DNA of 64,000 nt. Origin: Amphiura filiformis (taxonomy: Eukaryota; Echinodermata; Ophiuroidea; Amphilepidida; Amphiuridae). The translations under genes were made by a program, and so were the position numbers. Numbering within the stretch: position 1 is the first letter of the stretch; the number at the start of each line of letters is the position of its first letter. The notes under the pieces were generated by a model. That model was not told where the DNA came from. It saw nothing but the letters and a program-made list of their open reading frames with translations, and searched no databases. The stretch is taken from NCBI RefSeq assembly GCF_039555335.1, contig NC_092646.1, forward strand, positions 35,307,380 through 35,371,379, in the 5' to 3' direction. Shown here piece after piece: positions 30,860 to 41,394 of this stretch.

Positions 30860-31980
30860 GATGATTGGCGACTTCAGGGCTCAGTTGTGCTGAGGGGTCA
30901 CATATGTTCGATCGAATCACTAATTTGCATCGTGTAAGCCATTTGCCCACAAGCTCAGGTAGTATTGAGTTTTTGAACACATCCGTTATCTTCTGTAGAT
31001 GCTTGGTTGTATGCTGCTCTTGGCGGGAGACTCTGTCAACCCCGAGTCCATTAGGGGTCAAGACTATAAAATGGCAGTATGGTCTCTTGGTAACATATAA
31101 TTGCATTTGAACTTGGTAATAGTAGCTATGGTCCTGATCAAGTTTCCATTCGTTATACTCATTCAGTGTCATGCAAAATTTCTTTGCCTCCGTATTGTCC
31201 CGTGGTAGTACATGACTATGAATATGGGCATTTGACTTCTAAAATTCCTGGCCCATGTGTGTACAACACACCCAGCCATCTGGACTTGCACCGATGAAGG
31301 GATACTTGGAACATATCACAAACCCTGCTTGTTGAACTGTTGCCTGGTGTTTTGCCTGCTGCTTGTCCTTGAGATAGTCTTTAACAGCTTGGGCTTCAGG
31401 GTCGCAACCCCATCTGTGAATGAGAAGTAAATGAGGATATAAAAATTGTATTTGGGGGGGGGGGGGCATTTAACCTTTGTGCTAACAATTTAAAGCTGTG
31501 AATGAGAAAAACAAATGAAATTCTACAAAATTATATAAAGCAATTACTATTTTAAGGGCCACCATGGTACCATATTGATCTTACTAAACCAAGGGGCCTT
31601 GCAATTTCCAGAAGGTGCACCATCGTTTGTCAGGAATCAGTGAATTGTGGTACACTTACATGTACACAAGATGGCACGAATATTTCAGCCTTTTAAAAAA
31701 TATTTTGGTTATCAAAAATGAAGGTGGCACTTCATAGAGTTTTAATAGGTCAATAGAGTATTTGAAGCGAAAGCATACCATGTTGTTTCAGTTAAAAAGC
31801 TGTAGTCCTGTGGGTGACTTAATATCTTGACGAGGCTCTCTATATGCCAAGTGGGATCGGTACGTGCCACTGTCTTGAAATTAGACGCCGTAATCCTCCC
31901 AATCCTTTGATAGTGCCAGAGCTTTAATGCATATTGATCCCTTGTGTCCATTTCTACAGCCTTAACTTGTTCATCTGTTA
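30860..31980 (-). pseudogene. YqaJ-type nuclease pseudogene
   Basis: Three blocks in N-to-C order on the minus strand. At 31742-31970: LWHYQRIGRITASNFKTVA, the YqaJ N-terminal signature. At 31240-31411: WGCDPEAQAVKDY and GASPDGWV, then after a frame change near 31255 GILEVKCPYS, which holds the ExK metal-binding motif. At 30900-31172: HSYYYQVQMQLY and FKNSILPELVGKW, the closing helices. The three blocks are probably former exons. A TAG directly after KCPYS and the frameshift make it non-functional. YqaJ domains are PD-(D/E)XK exonucleases of phage type, also common in animal mobile elements. Confidence 0.72.
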
Positions 31981-32319
31981 CCAGAACTATTTATAAAAAG
32001 ATAGATGTTACAATGTCAGAAAATATATCATAATGTTATGGAAGCCTACGTAATATGGATCCTGTTCGCTTCCATCTAGCGATCAATAATCTGACAACCG
32101 TGGGAGGAACTTCCCATAATAGTTCAGAAGTCTTAAGAATGACTTCAGTTGTGTCACATTGGTTCTGGTGCCTTTGCTATGGCATCCAATTTGTCAATAG
32201 TTGGCTGTACCCAGCAGCAGAAATGCGATGACCCAGGTAAGTGACTTCTGGTGCAAAAAATGTGCACTTGTCGCGTAAACGAATTTGCCGATCATTTTTA
32301 AATTAGTCATGTCTATACT

Positions 32320-32571
32320 TCATCCAGATTTTATTAGCTTGGTCATGATACTCTCCAATACCAGCATAACATCTGTAGCATAGTCAAGAAGTACATGCCA
32401 TGCTTTGACTATTCCCATATTATAGAGCACTATTTTACTGGAAGTGTCTTTTGAGAAATCCTTGGCACAGTCTTCTTTGATCATATCACTAAACATGGTG
32501 TTCACTTTGTCTAAGTAGACCTTTGTTTCATCCGAAAGAAGAGTGGGTGTGTTCATAGATGGGTCTGTCAC
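32320..32571 (-). CDS. Unrecognised open frame
   Basis: 83 codons with ordinary protein-like composition (DETKVYLDKVNTMFSDMIKE). It lies upstream (on the minus strand) of the YqaJ blocks and could be an exon of the same decayed element. No domain recognised. Confidence 0.3.
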   Translation of the reverse strand: MTDPSMNTPTLLSDETKVYLDKVNTMFSDMIKEDCAKDFSKDTSSKIVLYNMGIVKAWHVLLDYATDVMLVLESIMTKLIKSG

Positions 32572-32626
32572 TGGAGATGATTTATCTTTCTTTTCTATAT
32601 TTGATGGACATTGGAACTGGTCTTAA

Positions 32627-33282
32627 GGGCTGGGGTATGAGCGTTTGGACAGTATTTATTTTGGGACATCAGAGCACATCAGACATATCGAATTGCATTC
32701 TGAATACGAAGAATGTCATTCTGATATCAAATAATTTTGATTTTTGAAATTGCAATTTAATACACATTTTATGGCAAATCATTAAAATTGATATTTTTGA
32801 TATTTAACAGTACTTGAAGTAAACTTTATAAATCTGATGATTATACTTAAAGTGTATGTAGGTGGGATGAAAAGCCGACGATCAATTGAAAATTTTGACC
32901 TTTCAGTATTGAAGATATGGATTTTTTCCCCAAAACACCAAAAAAATCAGGTCTTTTGGGAAAAAATCCATATCTTCAATATGAAAGGTCAAAATTTTCA
33001 ATTGACCGTCGGCTTTTCCTCCCAGCTACATACACTTTAAGAATATATCATTAGATTTATATAATTTACTTTGAGGACTGTTATATATCAAAAATTTGAA
33101 AAATATCAAATTTTTATTATTTGTCATAAAATTTGTATTATATTGTGATTTTCAAAAATGAAAATTATTTGATATCAGAAAGACATGCTTCAGTATTCAG
33201 AATGCAATTCGATAGGTCTGAGGTGCTCTCATGTTCCACAAAAAATACTGTCGAAACGCAATAAACGCTCATTCTAGATCCC
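32627..33282. mobile_element. 656-bp TTAA-flanked palindromic element
   Basis: TTAA at 32623-32626 and 33283-33286. The left end GGGCTGGGGTATGAGCGTTT mirrors AAACGCTCATTCTAGATCCC. The arms pair over most of the length, ending in a perfect central stem (CCATATCTTCAATA..AAAGGTCAAAATTTTCAATTG and its complement). Entirely non-coding. The TTAA duplication suggests piggyBac- or Kolobok-type mobilisation. Confidence 0.87.
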
Positions 33283-33371
33283 TTAATTTGACCTCGTAAT
33301 TGGTTTATATAGGCATGTGTACAGCTTGTCAAAAGAAGCTCACCAATGAATAGCAGACTAGTAATTTGGTA

Positions 33372-33692
33372 TCAATTGACAGATTTGATATCAAGTATGA
33401 TGCCGTGGTGTAACCACTGTCTGTGATATTGAAAGATTCCATAATAATTTGTCAATGTACCTGTTGACCTTTTAGTTGTGTCTCTCTTTTCCCCGGGCTG
33501 CGAATCTCGCCTTCGCGTCCTTCCAATTAGTAAAGGGCTCACTGACCAGTTGTCCTCTGCAAACAGTTCCCGGAAAGAAAACACAGAATTTGCAATAACA
33601 TGCATTCTGTGATGGGCTGTAGGCCAAACCATCGAATTCTTTGATCCATCTACACAGAAATTTCCTTCCTGATTTGTGAGGTATTTGACCAT
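33372..33692 (-). CDS. Unrecognised open frame
   Basis: 106 codons. The first half (NSMVWPTAHHRMHVIANSVF) looks protein-like; the second half is basic. It is followed on the minus strand by the other decayed exons. No domain recognised. Confidence 0.3.
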   Translation of the reverse strand: MVKYLTNQEGNFCVDGSKNSMVWPTAHHRMHVIANSVFSFRELFAEDNWSVSPLLIGRTRRRDSQPGEKRDTTKRSTGTLTNYYGIFQYHRQWLHHGIILDIKSVN

Positions 33693-34208
33693 CCGACTCC
33701 CTGAGTTTCGTACGGGTTACAACGAGACAATATTAGCAGTACATAAGTTCCTTGTCCAGGGGAATTTCAAGCTAACTCAATTCATTAATATGAGATTAAT
33801 TTGGTCAAAATCACACAGGCATCAGTTTTGGTCCCCTATGACTGTGGCACCTGGGCATCATGTGCCCACTACCCATGGGCCTATGTGTACAAATTATAAT
33901 TCCGCAATGAGAACTGAAGTTATTTTTCCCAGTTTATGATCAAGTTGGTGCATAATCATGTTTTTAGGTTACTTTGTAGAGATAAATTCCAGTATTTCCT
34001 AGACCAACCGATATTTAATGGCCGGGGCTTTAATGTTGTTATAATTAATAGATATGTGTGCACTAAGTATGATTATAAATTAACAAAATAAAGTTGCAGC
34101 AAAATACTTGCTTTTCAGTATCAGATTTACACAAATTTGATCTCGGGCTGTTGAATGTACTGTTGACATTTGACAAACAAACAAATCAAAAAACTTACTG
34201 TAATTTTG

Positions 34209-34529
34209 TCAAATCACATTCTGCAGCGAATCAAGATAGCCCATATCATAGGTGTCGGGATCAAAGAGTTCATCCAAGGGAGCAGGGAACTGCGGTTTCT
34301 GACTAATTGGAATGAAGTTGCTGGTGTTGTCATTGAGAACACGTAATATTCCAGGTTTTTTCTCTGCTTGATTGAGGATTGCAAAGAAAGTAGCCAATTC
34401 TTCATCAGATGGTGGCCGAACTGGTGTTGGTGTCCTACATGTAGATGGTGGAGTGGTTGGCGTTGCACTGCCTGGGTGACTTTTTTTCTTCGATGCGATA
34501 GCTGGGTTATTAAACACTGTATCTTCCAC
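34209..34529 (-). CDS. Unrecognised proline/threonine-rich exon
   Basis: About 106 codons with PTTPPSTCRTPTPVRPPSDEE, then ATFFAILNQAEKKPGI. A low-complexity P/T linker precedes a helix-prone acidic segment. The adjacent frame is open too, so the frame choice rests on composition. Possibly part of the 28.9-40.2 kb minus-strand element. Confidence 0.35.
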   Translation of the reverse strand: MEDTVFNNPAIASKKKSHPGSATPTTPPSTCRTPTPVRPPSDEELATFFAILNQAEKKPGILRVLNDNTSNFIPISQKPQFPAPLDELFDPDTYDMGYLDSLQNVI

Positions 34530-34874
34530 TTATGCTGGACTAACTTGAAAATATAATTCAAAAATTTGATTCAGGGCTAGAAAATTGGTTAGAATCCCGA
34601 TTCTCGCAAGGATTGTTGTAGAGAGAGTTGCAAGAAATGGATTCTCATAAAAATATATCATAATTGTAGGAATGTATGAGAATGTATTAGGAAGATTCTC
34701 GTAAAATTCATTGGCAAGAATCTAAATGGATTCTTGATGCATGTTATGAATTTCTAGCTCTGTGATGGGTCACTTATGTTTACAACTTTATTGTTGATCG
34801 TAACATCAGAACTATACGCTTTTTACTGGTGAAGGAGGCGAATTGAATAAATTGATATAAAATTGCTTTCATCA

Positions 34875-35106
34875 CAGGGGCTATTTTAACGTGTCTCACT
34901 GTCACGTTCATGCCGAGATAAAATATTCGCGCAGTGACAATTAACAATCCGTGTAGTTATGCTTTAATAGTAGACAATGGTAGAGCCTTTCTTACGGTCA
35001 CATTCTGGTAAAAATGTCAATTTTTTAATTTTTGAAACGCACGCTACTTCAACACTTTTATCTCATTGCACGAACGTGACAGTGAGACACGTTAAAATAG
35101 CCCCTG
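34875..35106. mobile_element. hAT-type MITE, copy 1 (8-bp target duplication)
   Basis: Ends CAGGGGCTATTTTAACGTGT and ACACGTTAAAATAGCCCCTG are perfect inverted repeats of at least 35 bp. The 8-bp duplication TTTCATCA is exact at 34867-34874 and 35107-35114. Length 232 bp. CAGGG ends plus 8-bp duplication are the hAT signature. A second copy lies at 53569-53801. Confidence 0.93.
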
Positions 35107-35169
35107 TTTCATCATCATGTTTGACATATAACTAACTCTATATGACTCCACTGTAGTAACTTCCTGGTC

Positions 35170-35830
35170 TTTTTATTGTGAATGCGTCCTCGTAGGAAAG
35201 ACATGAATCTCTCAAATGCGAACATCGACGATCCTTGCACAGGCCCACAGAACAATATGTCATCTGGCAAATGTTGTAGCTGGTGAACTAGAATAGTATA
35301 TGAAGTGATAAAGAATTTTAAGAAAATCTAATCTACATTAAAACAATTTTTAATACAGATCTTCTGAGGCGCAAGAGCCATGACCAGTGATCTGTGACTT
35401 AGTTGTTGTGAAAATGCGTCCTCGTAGGAAAGACATGAATCTCACAAATGCGAACATCGACGATCCTTGCGCAGGCCCACAGAACAATATGTCAGCTGGT
35501 AAATGTTGTAGCTGGTGAACTAGAATAGTATATGAAGTGATAAAGAATTTTAAGAAAATCTAATCTACATTAAAACAATTTTTTAATACAGAACTTCTGA
35601 GGCGCAAGAGCCATGACCAGTGATCTGTGACTTAGTTGTTGTGAAAATGCGTCCTTGTATGAAAGACATGAATCTCTCAAATGCGAACATCGACGATCCT
35701 TGCGCGGACCCACAGAACAATATGTCATCTGGCAAATGTTGTAGCTGGTGAACTAGAATAGTATATGAGGTGATAAAGAATTTTAAGAAAATCTGATCTA
35801 CATTAAAACAATTGTTGTATCTTACAAGAA
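35170..35830 (-). repeat. Tandem copies of a DUF4218-like exon
   Basis: Three ~235-bp direct repeats (starting near 35190, 35415 and 35650), plus a fourth at 38285-38580, share a minus-strand exon ending in HLPDDILFCGP and MFAFE(RF). Intronic AATTTTAAGAAAATCTAATC and CAATTGTTGTAACTTACAAG follow or precede it. 'L.HLPDDI..GP....MFAFE' resembles the GP..M..FERF motif of transposase-associated DUF4218 domains (inference). Only the 38.3-kb copy continues into a long open frame. Confidence 0.6.
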
Positions 35831-36463
35831 TGTACCTCTTCCACTGGTATGGTTTGATCAGCTGAATTGGTTGAACTTCCTACAACCAGATTCCGTTTGG
35901 TAACTGGAGTAGCCTGTGACTACAAAGGAAATGATCAAGAATGCAAATTTCAGAGAGATGAATTGTCTCAGTGGTTCTAATGGCGATGTTTAGTGTTCAT
36001 AGCAAGTAATTTGGAGAAGCATGATTAGTATGTCTAATTACCCCTTTGTGACCAGCTTTCAACACTATCTGTTTGACAACTGAGGACCTTGGTGCTCCTT
36101 ATAGCCAAGGTTCATGTACATGTAATCATCCCCCAAATTTACCCTAGTGTGTGTTTCTCGTCGTCCATAGGGATTAGATTAAATTTTCCAGCCCCCTCTT
36201 CACACAATTTTTCTAAAACTTTTTGGATCCATTTGCCAGTCAAACTTTTTGGATCCATTTGCCAGTTGATTTGTCACGAGATTTCCCCATAAATTAGGTG
36301 TTATTTTTTTGACTAAAAAGCATTCCATTTTTCAGCAAATTTGGTGCTTTTGTTATATGCTTTTTACGGGAATTTTTTGATACTGGCTTAAAAATTTGAC
36401 GCCTTTGAAAATAAAAAGAAATTGATTTTGAAATTTTGCGCTTTTGAAAAAGCATGAAAGAAA

Positions 36464-36541
36464 ATGGATCAAAATTTATCATCTTCATCGCTTCGGGAAT
36501 TGAAGCGTATTGCGAAAGAACGTGGGTACAGGGGATACTCG
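36464..36541 (+). pseudogene. SAP-like exon, interrupted by a SINE
   Basis: From ATG 36464 the frame reads a Ser-rich leader, then SLRELKRIAKERGYRGYS, the first helix of a SAP-type DNA-binding motif. It is cut off by the SINE that starts at 36543. The full motif is preserved in a related segment at 36921-37034. Confidence 0.55.
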
Positions 36542-36542
36542 C

Positions 36543-36861
36543 ACGGTGGCCCAATGGTTAGGGCGCGAGCTTCATGATCGGAAGGTTGCGGGTTCGAGCC
36601 CCACCACGGCCAGTGTGTTGCGTCCTTGAGCAAGATAGCTTAATTCCCAATTGCTTCACTCCACCCAGGTGTAAAATGGGGAGCTGCTGGGGGTAATTAC
36701 AATCTAAGTCGCTGAGAGTACCTGCGCATCAGTTGCGGACTTGGTGAAGCGGAAATGATTCTGATATATCCTTATGGCAGCGGAATAATTGTTGAAGTGT
36801 GCTGATAATTGGGCCATGCCTAGCTGAAGCGCACGTTAAATCAAACAACATTTATTTATTT
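36543..36861 (+). mobile_element. tRNA-derived SINE with target duplication
   Basis: Head GCACGGTGGCCCAATGGTTA (A box) and GGTTCGAGCCCC (B box) at 36590-36601. The body includes GTGTGTTGCGTCCTTGAGCA and ends GAAGCGCACGTTAAATCAAA, ACATTTATTTATTT. The word (T)ACTCGC occurs on both sides, a likely short target duplication. The tRNA part is well preserved, but the 300-bp body shows this is a SINE and not a tRNA gene. Confidence 0.85.
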
Positions 36862-36920
36862 ACTCGCGTATGACGAGGGATCAAGTTCTTGAACTCCTTT
36901 CATAGCCGCCTCCCCCTACA

Positions 36921-37034
36921 CGAGTTTCGCTTAGGGAACTGAAACGCAATGCAAAAGAAAATGGTCTGAGAGGGTACTCAAAAATGACGAAACTTCAGCT
37001 TGAAGAATTGCTGGCTACAAGTTCACAAGTTTAA
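36921..37034 (+). pseudogene. SAP-like DNA-binding motif fragment
   Basis: The frame reads SLRELKRNAKENGLRGYS then KMTKLQLEELLATSSQV and a stop. This is a two-helix SAP-type motif with the typical Gly-Tyr-Ser turn and ELL end. There is no start codon in frame; it is a second, complete copy of the motif broken by the SINE upstream. Confidence 0.55.
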
Positions 37035-37579
37035 TATTGTAGGTAAAGTGAACTTTAGCCTGTGAGGATGATGCTTTGTTAGTTCAAAAGAGTTTAACTT
37101 GAATAAATACATCCTTTTTGTCTGAGAAGCTGTGTAAACCAACAAAAATCCACCCAATAGTTAATTGTTGGATGTTTAATCATGTGAGTAGAAAAAGGTG
37201 TTATGTACACGGGTAACTGAGTTTATTATTAGACTGGTTGCCTAAGGTTAGTCAATATAAAGTGAGCTTTAGAAAACATATTAAATTAACAAACATTTCC
37301 AGCTTTCTTGATTAAGTTCATCATGACTGTAGTATTCCATTAATTAAAGATTTCTTCTATGCAAGTCCAATTGTCCAAGTCCAATTGTCCAAGTCCAAGT
37401 CTTCAATTATCGCAAGATTTTGGCAGTCATCAAGGACGTCCGCTATAAATCATTTCTGACGCGGAAGGAGATGATCAGCCCACCCCTGTGGCCGCCGCCG
37501 TTGGTGGACCTATGGATGTGAACACCGTGCTGAAACATTTCCAGCTGTTCAACATTTTATAGTTAAAGTAACTTATCCA

Positions 37580-38345
37580 TTAACTGCTCCAATATGTTTC
37601 TTCTTCTTTGTGAATGACAAGCGCTCTATCAAGGTCTTTGCAAATCGTTGTTGCAAGAGTTAAAGAAATGTTCAGTTCTTGCAGTTTTGGATATTTTACA
37701 AAAATTGTAGAAAGTCTTCGGATTTTACATGTCCATTGATAACTAAATGTGCATTTATCAGCTACAAAACTAGCAAAACCTTTTTCCATTTGTAACTGGC
37801 AATATCGTTCCATCCACAATCCCAATATTATAACACCATCTTTAAAAAAATGTTCAACGCTACAAATATTGTTTTCAATGACGGATATATCTAACTCAGT
37901 AGGATTAAAAGGTAAAATGTTACCATCACAGACTGCATCTGGTCTCAAATGTTGTTTTAGTTCATCTAAAAGTTTTTTTCTTCGAAGTTTATCTAACCGT
38001 GTGTGTGCGGCTGACTTCCTTGATCTGCTGCTCTCCTGTCCAAATTTTATTGTAGCAGGTTTTTGGTAGTTTGTTCAATTTTTGAAAACCTACAGCGGCG
38101 AGTTCACCTTCGTTGCTATATATTTTTTCCAACTTGGTATAGTGTTTAGCGCAGTTTTTGTGGTATGCTATTAATAACTTCAATTGTTCCCTTTTTTCGA
38201 AGTTTACGTCACTAAGCTTTATATCAGTAAAATGCCACTCCAAAGTTTGCGTCGATGTGCAGCTTTCGGATAAGCTTATATTTTCGAATGCGAACATTGA
38301 CAATCCTTGCGCAGGCCCACAGAACAATATGTCATCTGGCAAATG
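37580..38345 (-). pseudogene. DUF4218-like transposon protein C-terminal part, frameshifted
   Basis: The minus strand opens with HLPDDILFCGPAQGLSMFAF and continues for about 110 codons to a stop at 37989, while the reading sense continues in the next frame (RLDKLRRKKLLDELKQHLRP) to 37580. One base change near 38020 explains the switch. The C-terminal ~120 residues contain ICSVEHFFKDGVIILG and SYQWTCKIRRLSTIFVKYPK; I do not recognise that domain. Confidence 0.5.
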
Positions 38346-38577
38346 TTGTAGCTGGTGAACTAGAATAGTCTATGAAGTGATAAAGAATTTTAAGAAAATC
38401 TAATCTACATTAAAACAATTGTTGTAACTTACAAGAATGTACCTCTTCCACTGGTATGGTTTGATCAGCTGATGAATTGGTTGAACTTCCTAGGACCAGA
38501 TTCAGTTTGGTAACTGGAGTAGCCTGTGACTACAAAGGAAATGATCAAGAATGCAAATTTCAGAGAGATGAATTGTC

Positions 38578-39331
38578 TCACAGTGAAACATTTAATACAA
38601 GGAGTAACCCACAATGCAAATAATTCAAATTACTCCCTTCCTGTGCGGAGTCTGACACTGGCAAACAGTTTTGAAACTTTGTTGGATTTCTGACTTGCAG
38701 CACGAATGATGTCTTGCTGACTTTGACAGCAATCAACCAACATTTTAAAAACATTATTTGACTTATCATCTACATACACATGACAAACTTTTAAAGCTAA
38801 TAAGTACAAAACTGAAAATTTAACCCTATATGTAACCAACAGTCACTGAAGGACCCTTAGGCTCCATCACTGAAATACCACTATTTGTCACTATGACATT
38901 ATTTTATGTAGCGACTACAATTTTGGAGCTGTCCATATGTCTCGGTCAAATACCAATATATTGCGCACTTCTTTCCCCCCTTTTTTTCCATCCATATACA
39001 ACAAATAAATATTTTGTCTGTGTGATTAATATCTTACCTGCATGCCCAGTGGGAAATCTTGTTCAAGTCTGGCCAGAGCTCCCCTCCATTCTGATTTCAG
39101 TGCTTCTATCTTTTCCGGAGATACTGAATAGTCAAGCAGAGATCTCAACAGAGCATACAAGAAATACACACTGCCGTTGACATTGTCCCAGCATATCCCG
39201 TAAAACAAACTGAAGAATACCATGCGTGGCCAACTGTTTTGGTTAAATATACAAAACAATCTTAAAGTTAAACATAGGGATGAGCACACAAGAAATATGG
39301 ACTGCCGTGACGCATGATTAACTCTAACCAA
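38578..39331 (-). pseudogene. Unrecognised decayed exons
   Basis: Two minus-strand pieces look protein-like: 39026-39331 (NVNGSVYFLYALLRSLLDYS..EKIEALKSEW) and 38630-38839 (KVCHVYVDDKSNNVFKMLVD). The ends do not show good splice signals, and a GGGCTATTCCA-family fragment (39340-39420) adjoins. They lie between the zinc-finger exon and the DUF4218-like part, so probably belong to the same former element. Confidence 0.35.
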
Positions 39332-39339
39332 TTACATAT

Positions 39340-39420
39340 AAAAAACATACTCCCCCTGTGGAAGATATTTCCAAAATCTTCCACATGGGTAATGTGGATT
39401 TCAACTGGAATAGCCCATTG
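39340..39420. repeat. GGGCTATTCCA-family fold-back, short copy
   Basis: TACTCCCCCTGTGGAAGATA..TCTTCCACATGGGTA and GATTTCAACTGGAATAGCCC match the family ends; this copy lacks the central part. Confidence 0.65.
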
Positions 39421-39509
39421 TTTAAGTGAAGTTCTTCAATAAAATTAAGTTACATAGATACCTGAAACATAAGAGGCTTCGTTTTACTTGTTTTTGCTTG
39501 TTTTCATTT

Positions 39510-39976
39510 GAAGCATTTCCTGAAGATGTCAGTAGATGTAGGAGCTTTAGCCCTGCCCAGTAATTTGTTTTCATTTAAGGCATGTGTTTCTTTTCCTGGA
39601 ACACTTATGGCTGATGGAACTGGTTTAGATGGGGTTGGTGGTGTACCTCATACAGCTGCATTTGGTCTTGCTGATGTAAGATAAGAGATTTCCTGAAAAT
39701 GTCAGTAGATGTAGGAGCTTTAGCCCTGCCCAGTAATTTGTTTTCATTTGAGGCATGTGTTTCTTTTCCTGGAACACTTATGGCTGATGGAACTGGTTTA
39801 GATGGGGTTGGTGGTGTACCTCATACAGCTGCATTTGGTCTTGCTGATGTAAGATAAGAGATTTCCTGAAAATGTCAGTACTGTAGATGTAGGAGCTTTA
39901 GCCCTGCCCAGTACTTTGTTTTCATTTGAGGCATGTGTTTCTTTTCTTGGAACGTTTAGTGGCTGAAGTAACTGGT
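39510..39976 (-). repeat. Tandem exon array A (~172 bp x 3)
   Basis: Copies start near 39515, 39690 and 39861 with TTTCCTGAA(G/A)ATGTCAG. Each carries GGTTTAGATGGGGTTGGTGG, which on the minus strand reads GTPPTPSKPV, followed by LLGRAKAPTSTD. The same GTPPTPSKPV lies downstream of the zinc-finger exon at 39977, so the unit derives from that exon and its flank. Homologous to array B. Confidence 0.75.
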
Positions 39977-40222
39977 TTAGATGGGGTTGGTGGTGTTCCA
40001 CATTTCTCGAAGTTGTTTTTCACTGATACGGTGAAGCCCCTGTCGGCCGCTTCCTTGGCATATTTTGCAATACATTTTTCCATCACTACTCAGGAGCAAC
40101 CATGGAAACGATGTTACCCAGTTTTGCCTAAAACTGTGTGGGTGATTTTTAGAAGAAGACGAGACATCATCAGTGATGTCATTCACTTCGGAGATTTCAC
40201 TACTCGCAGCTGCCGCCATCAT
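39977..40222 (-). CDS. Zinc-finger exon of a transposon-derived protein
   Basis: From an ATG at 40222: an Ala-rich start, an acidic/Ser linker, then FRQNWVTSFPWLLLSSDGK and MYCKICQ. The pattern F..W...FPWL..(10)..M.C..C is the N-terminal part of the TTF/BED-like zinc finger found in ZNF862-type and other hAT-derived proteins. The remaining zinc ligands are not in this frame. It may be a first exon, but no donor was confirmed, and the array next to it indicates instability. Confidence 0.5.
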   Translation of the reverse strand: MMAAAASSEISEVNDITDDVSSSSKNHPHSFRQNWVTSFPWLLLSSDGKMYCKICQGSGRQGLHRISEKQLREMWNTTNPI

Positions 40223-40401
40223 GACAAAACGTACAGTACAGCAGCATGCATCGATGGTGATGATGAAGATGAATGCGTGTTTGTGAAATCATTTTATTAA
40301 TCTCGCTACTGCATGTAGGAACTCTTACAGATGCACAGGCAACGATATGCTGCAATTCCTTTGACATCCACAAACACATAAGAGATGTTTCTCATTAGTT
40401 T

Positions 40402-40600
40402 GTGGCGTTCACAAATTACATAATTTTCCTGTACAATTCAATGTTGAGTGGAAATAGCGATGTACTCGGTCCTGAAAAGTCTGCGTCATTGTTTGACACA
40501 CAGACTTTACTGAAACTAAATTCTGTGCGTCAAAAGCTTCAGGAGTGCGTCCATGACGCAATGACGCAGGTTACCGCGACCCTTTCTCACCACCCACATC
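40402..40600 (+). other. Open plus-strand frame, unrecognised
   Basis: From ATG 40441, about 45 codons (GPEKSASLFDTQTLLKLNSV, RQKLQECVHDAMTQ) look protein-like before the frame runs into array B. It is divergent from the zinc-finger exon. No domain recognised; could be chance. Confidence 0.25.
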
Positions 40601-40659
40601 TGGTAATGTTGCTCTTCTGTGTTGCTGTAAAAGTGGAGACAAACAAAAAAATGAATGAT

Positions 40660-41390
40660 TTCTTGAGGATGTCAGTAGATGTAGGAGCCTTAGACCTGCC
40701 CAGTACTCACCACCCACTTCTCCAAATGTTGCTATTCTGTGTTGCTGTGATTAGTGGACATTAACAGCAAGGGATTGGTGGTGTTCCGCATACAGCTGCC
40801 TTTGGTCTTGCTGACGTAAGATTGAGAGATTTCCTGATGTCAGTAGATGTAGGAGCCTTAGACCTGCCCAGTACTCACCACCCACTTCTCCAAATGTTGC
40901 TCTTCTGTGTTGCTGTGATTAGTGAACATTAACAGCAAGGGATTGGTGGTGTTCGATACAGCTGCCTTTGGTCTTGCTGACATAAGATTGAGAGATTTCC
41001 TGATGTCAGTAGATGTAGGAGCCTTAGACCTGCCCAGTACTCACCACCCACTTCTCCAAATGTTGCTCTTCTGTGTTGCTGTGATTAGTGAACATTAACA
41101 GCAAGGGATTGGTGGTGTTCCGCATACAGCTGCCTTTGGTCTTGCTGACATAAGATTGAGAGATTTCCTGATGTCAGTAGATGTAGGAGCCTTAGACCTA
41201 CCCAGTACTCACCACCCACTTCTCCAAATGTTGCTCTTCCATGTTGCTGTAATTCTCAGAGAGACAACCAAAAAATGAATGATTTCTTGAAGATGTCAGT
41301 AGATATAGGAGCCTTAGACCTGCCCAGTACTCCCCACCCACATCTCCTAAATGTTGCTCTTCTTTGTTGCTGTAATTAGTGGACATTAAC
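40660..41390 (-). repeat. Tandem exon array B (~168 bp x 4-5)
   Basis: Units begin GATGTCAGTAGATGTAGGAG near 40670, 40840, 41005, 41175 and 41295 (last one truncated) and contain CCTTAGACCTGCCCAGTACT and CCAAATGTTGCTCTTCTGTG. The second half matches array A (ATACAGCTGCCTTTGGTCTT). The plus-strand frame seen across it is a by-product of the periodicity. Confidence 0.8.
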
Positions 41391-41394
41391 AGCA

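Noticed and set aside
36543..36615. Possible tRNA gene
   Set aside because: Good promoter boxes, but continuous with a 300-bp SINE body ending in an AT-rich tail and flanked by a short duplication.
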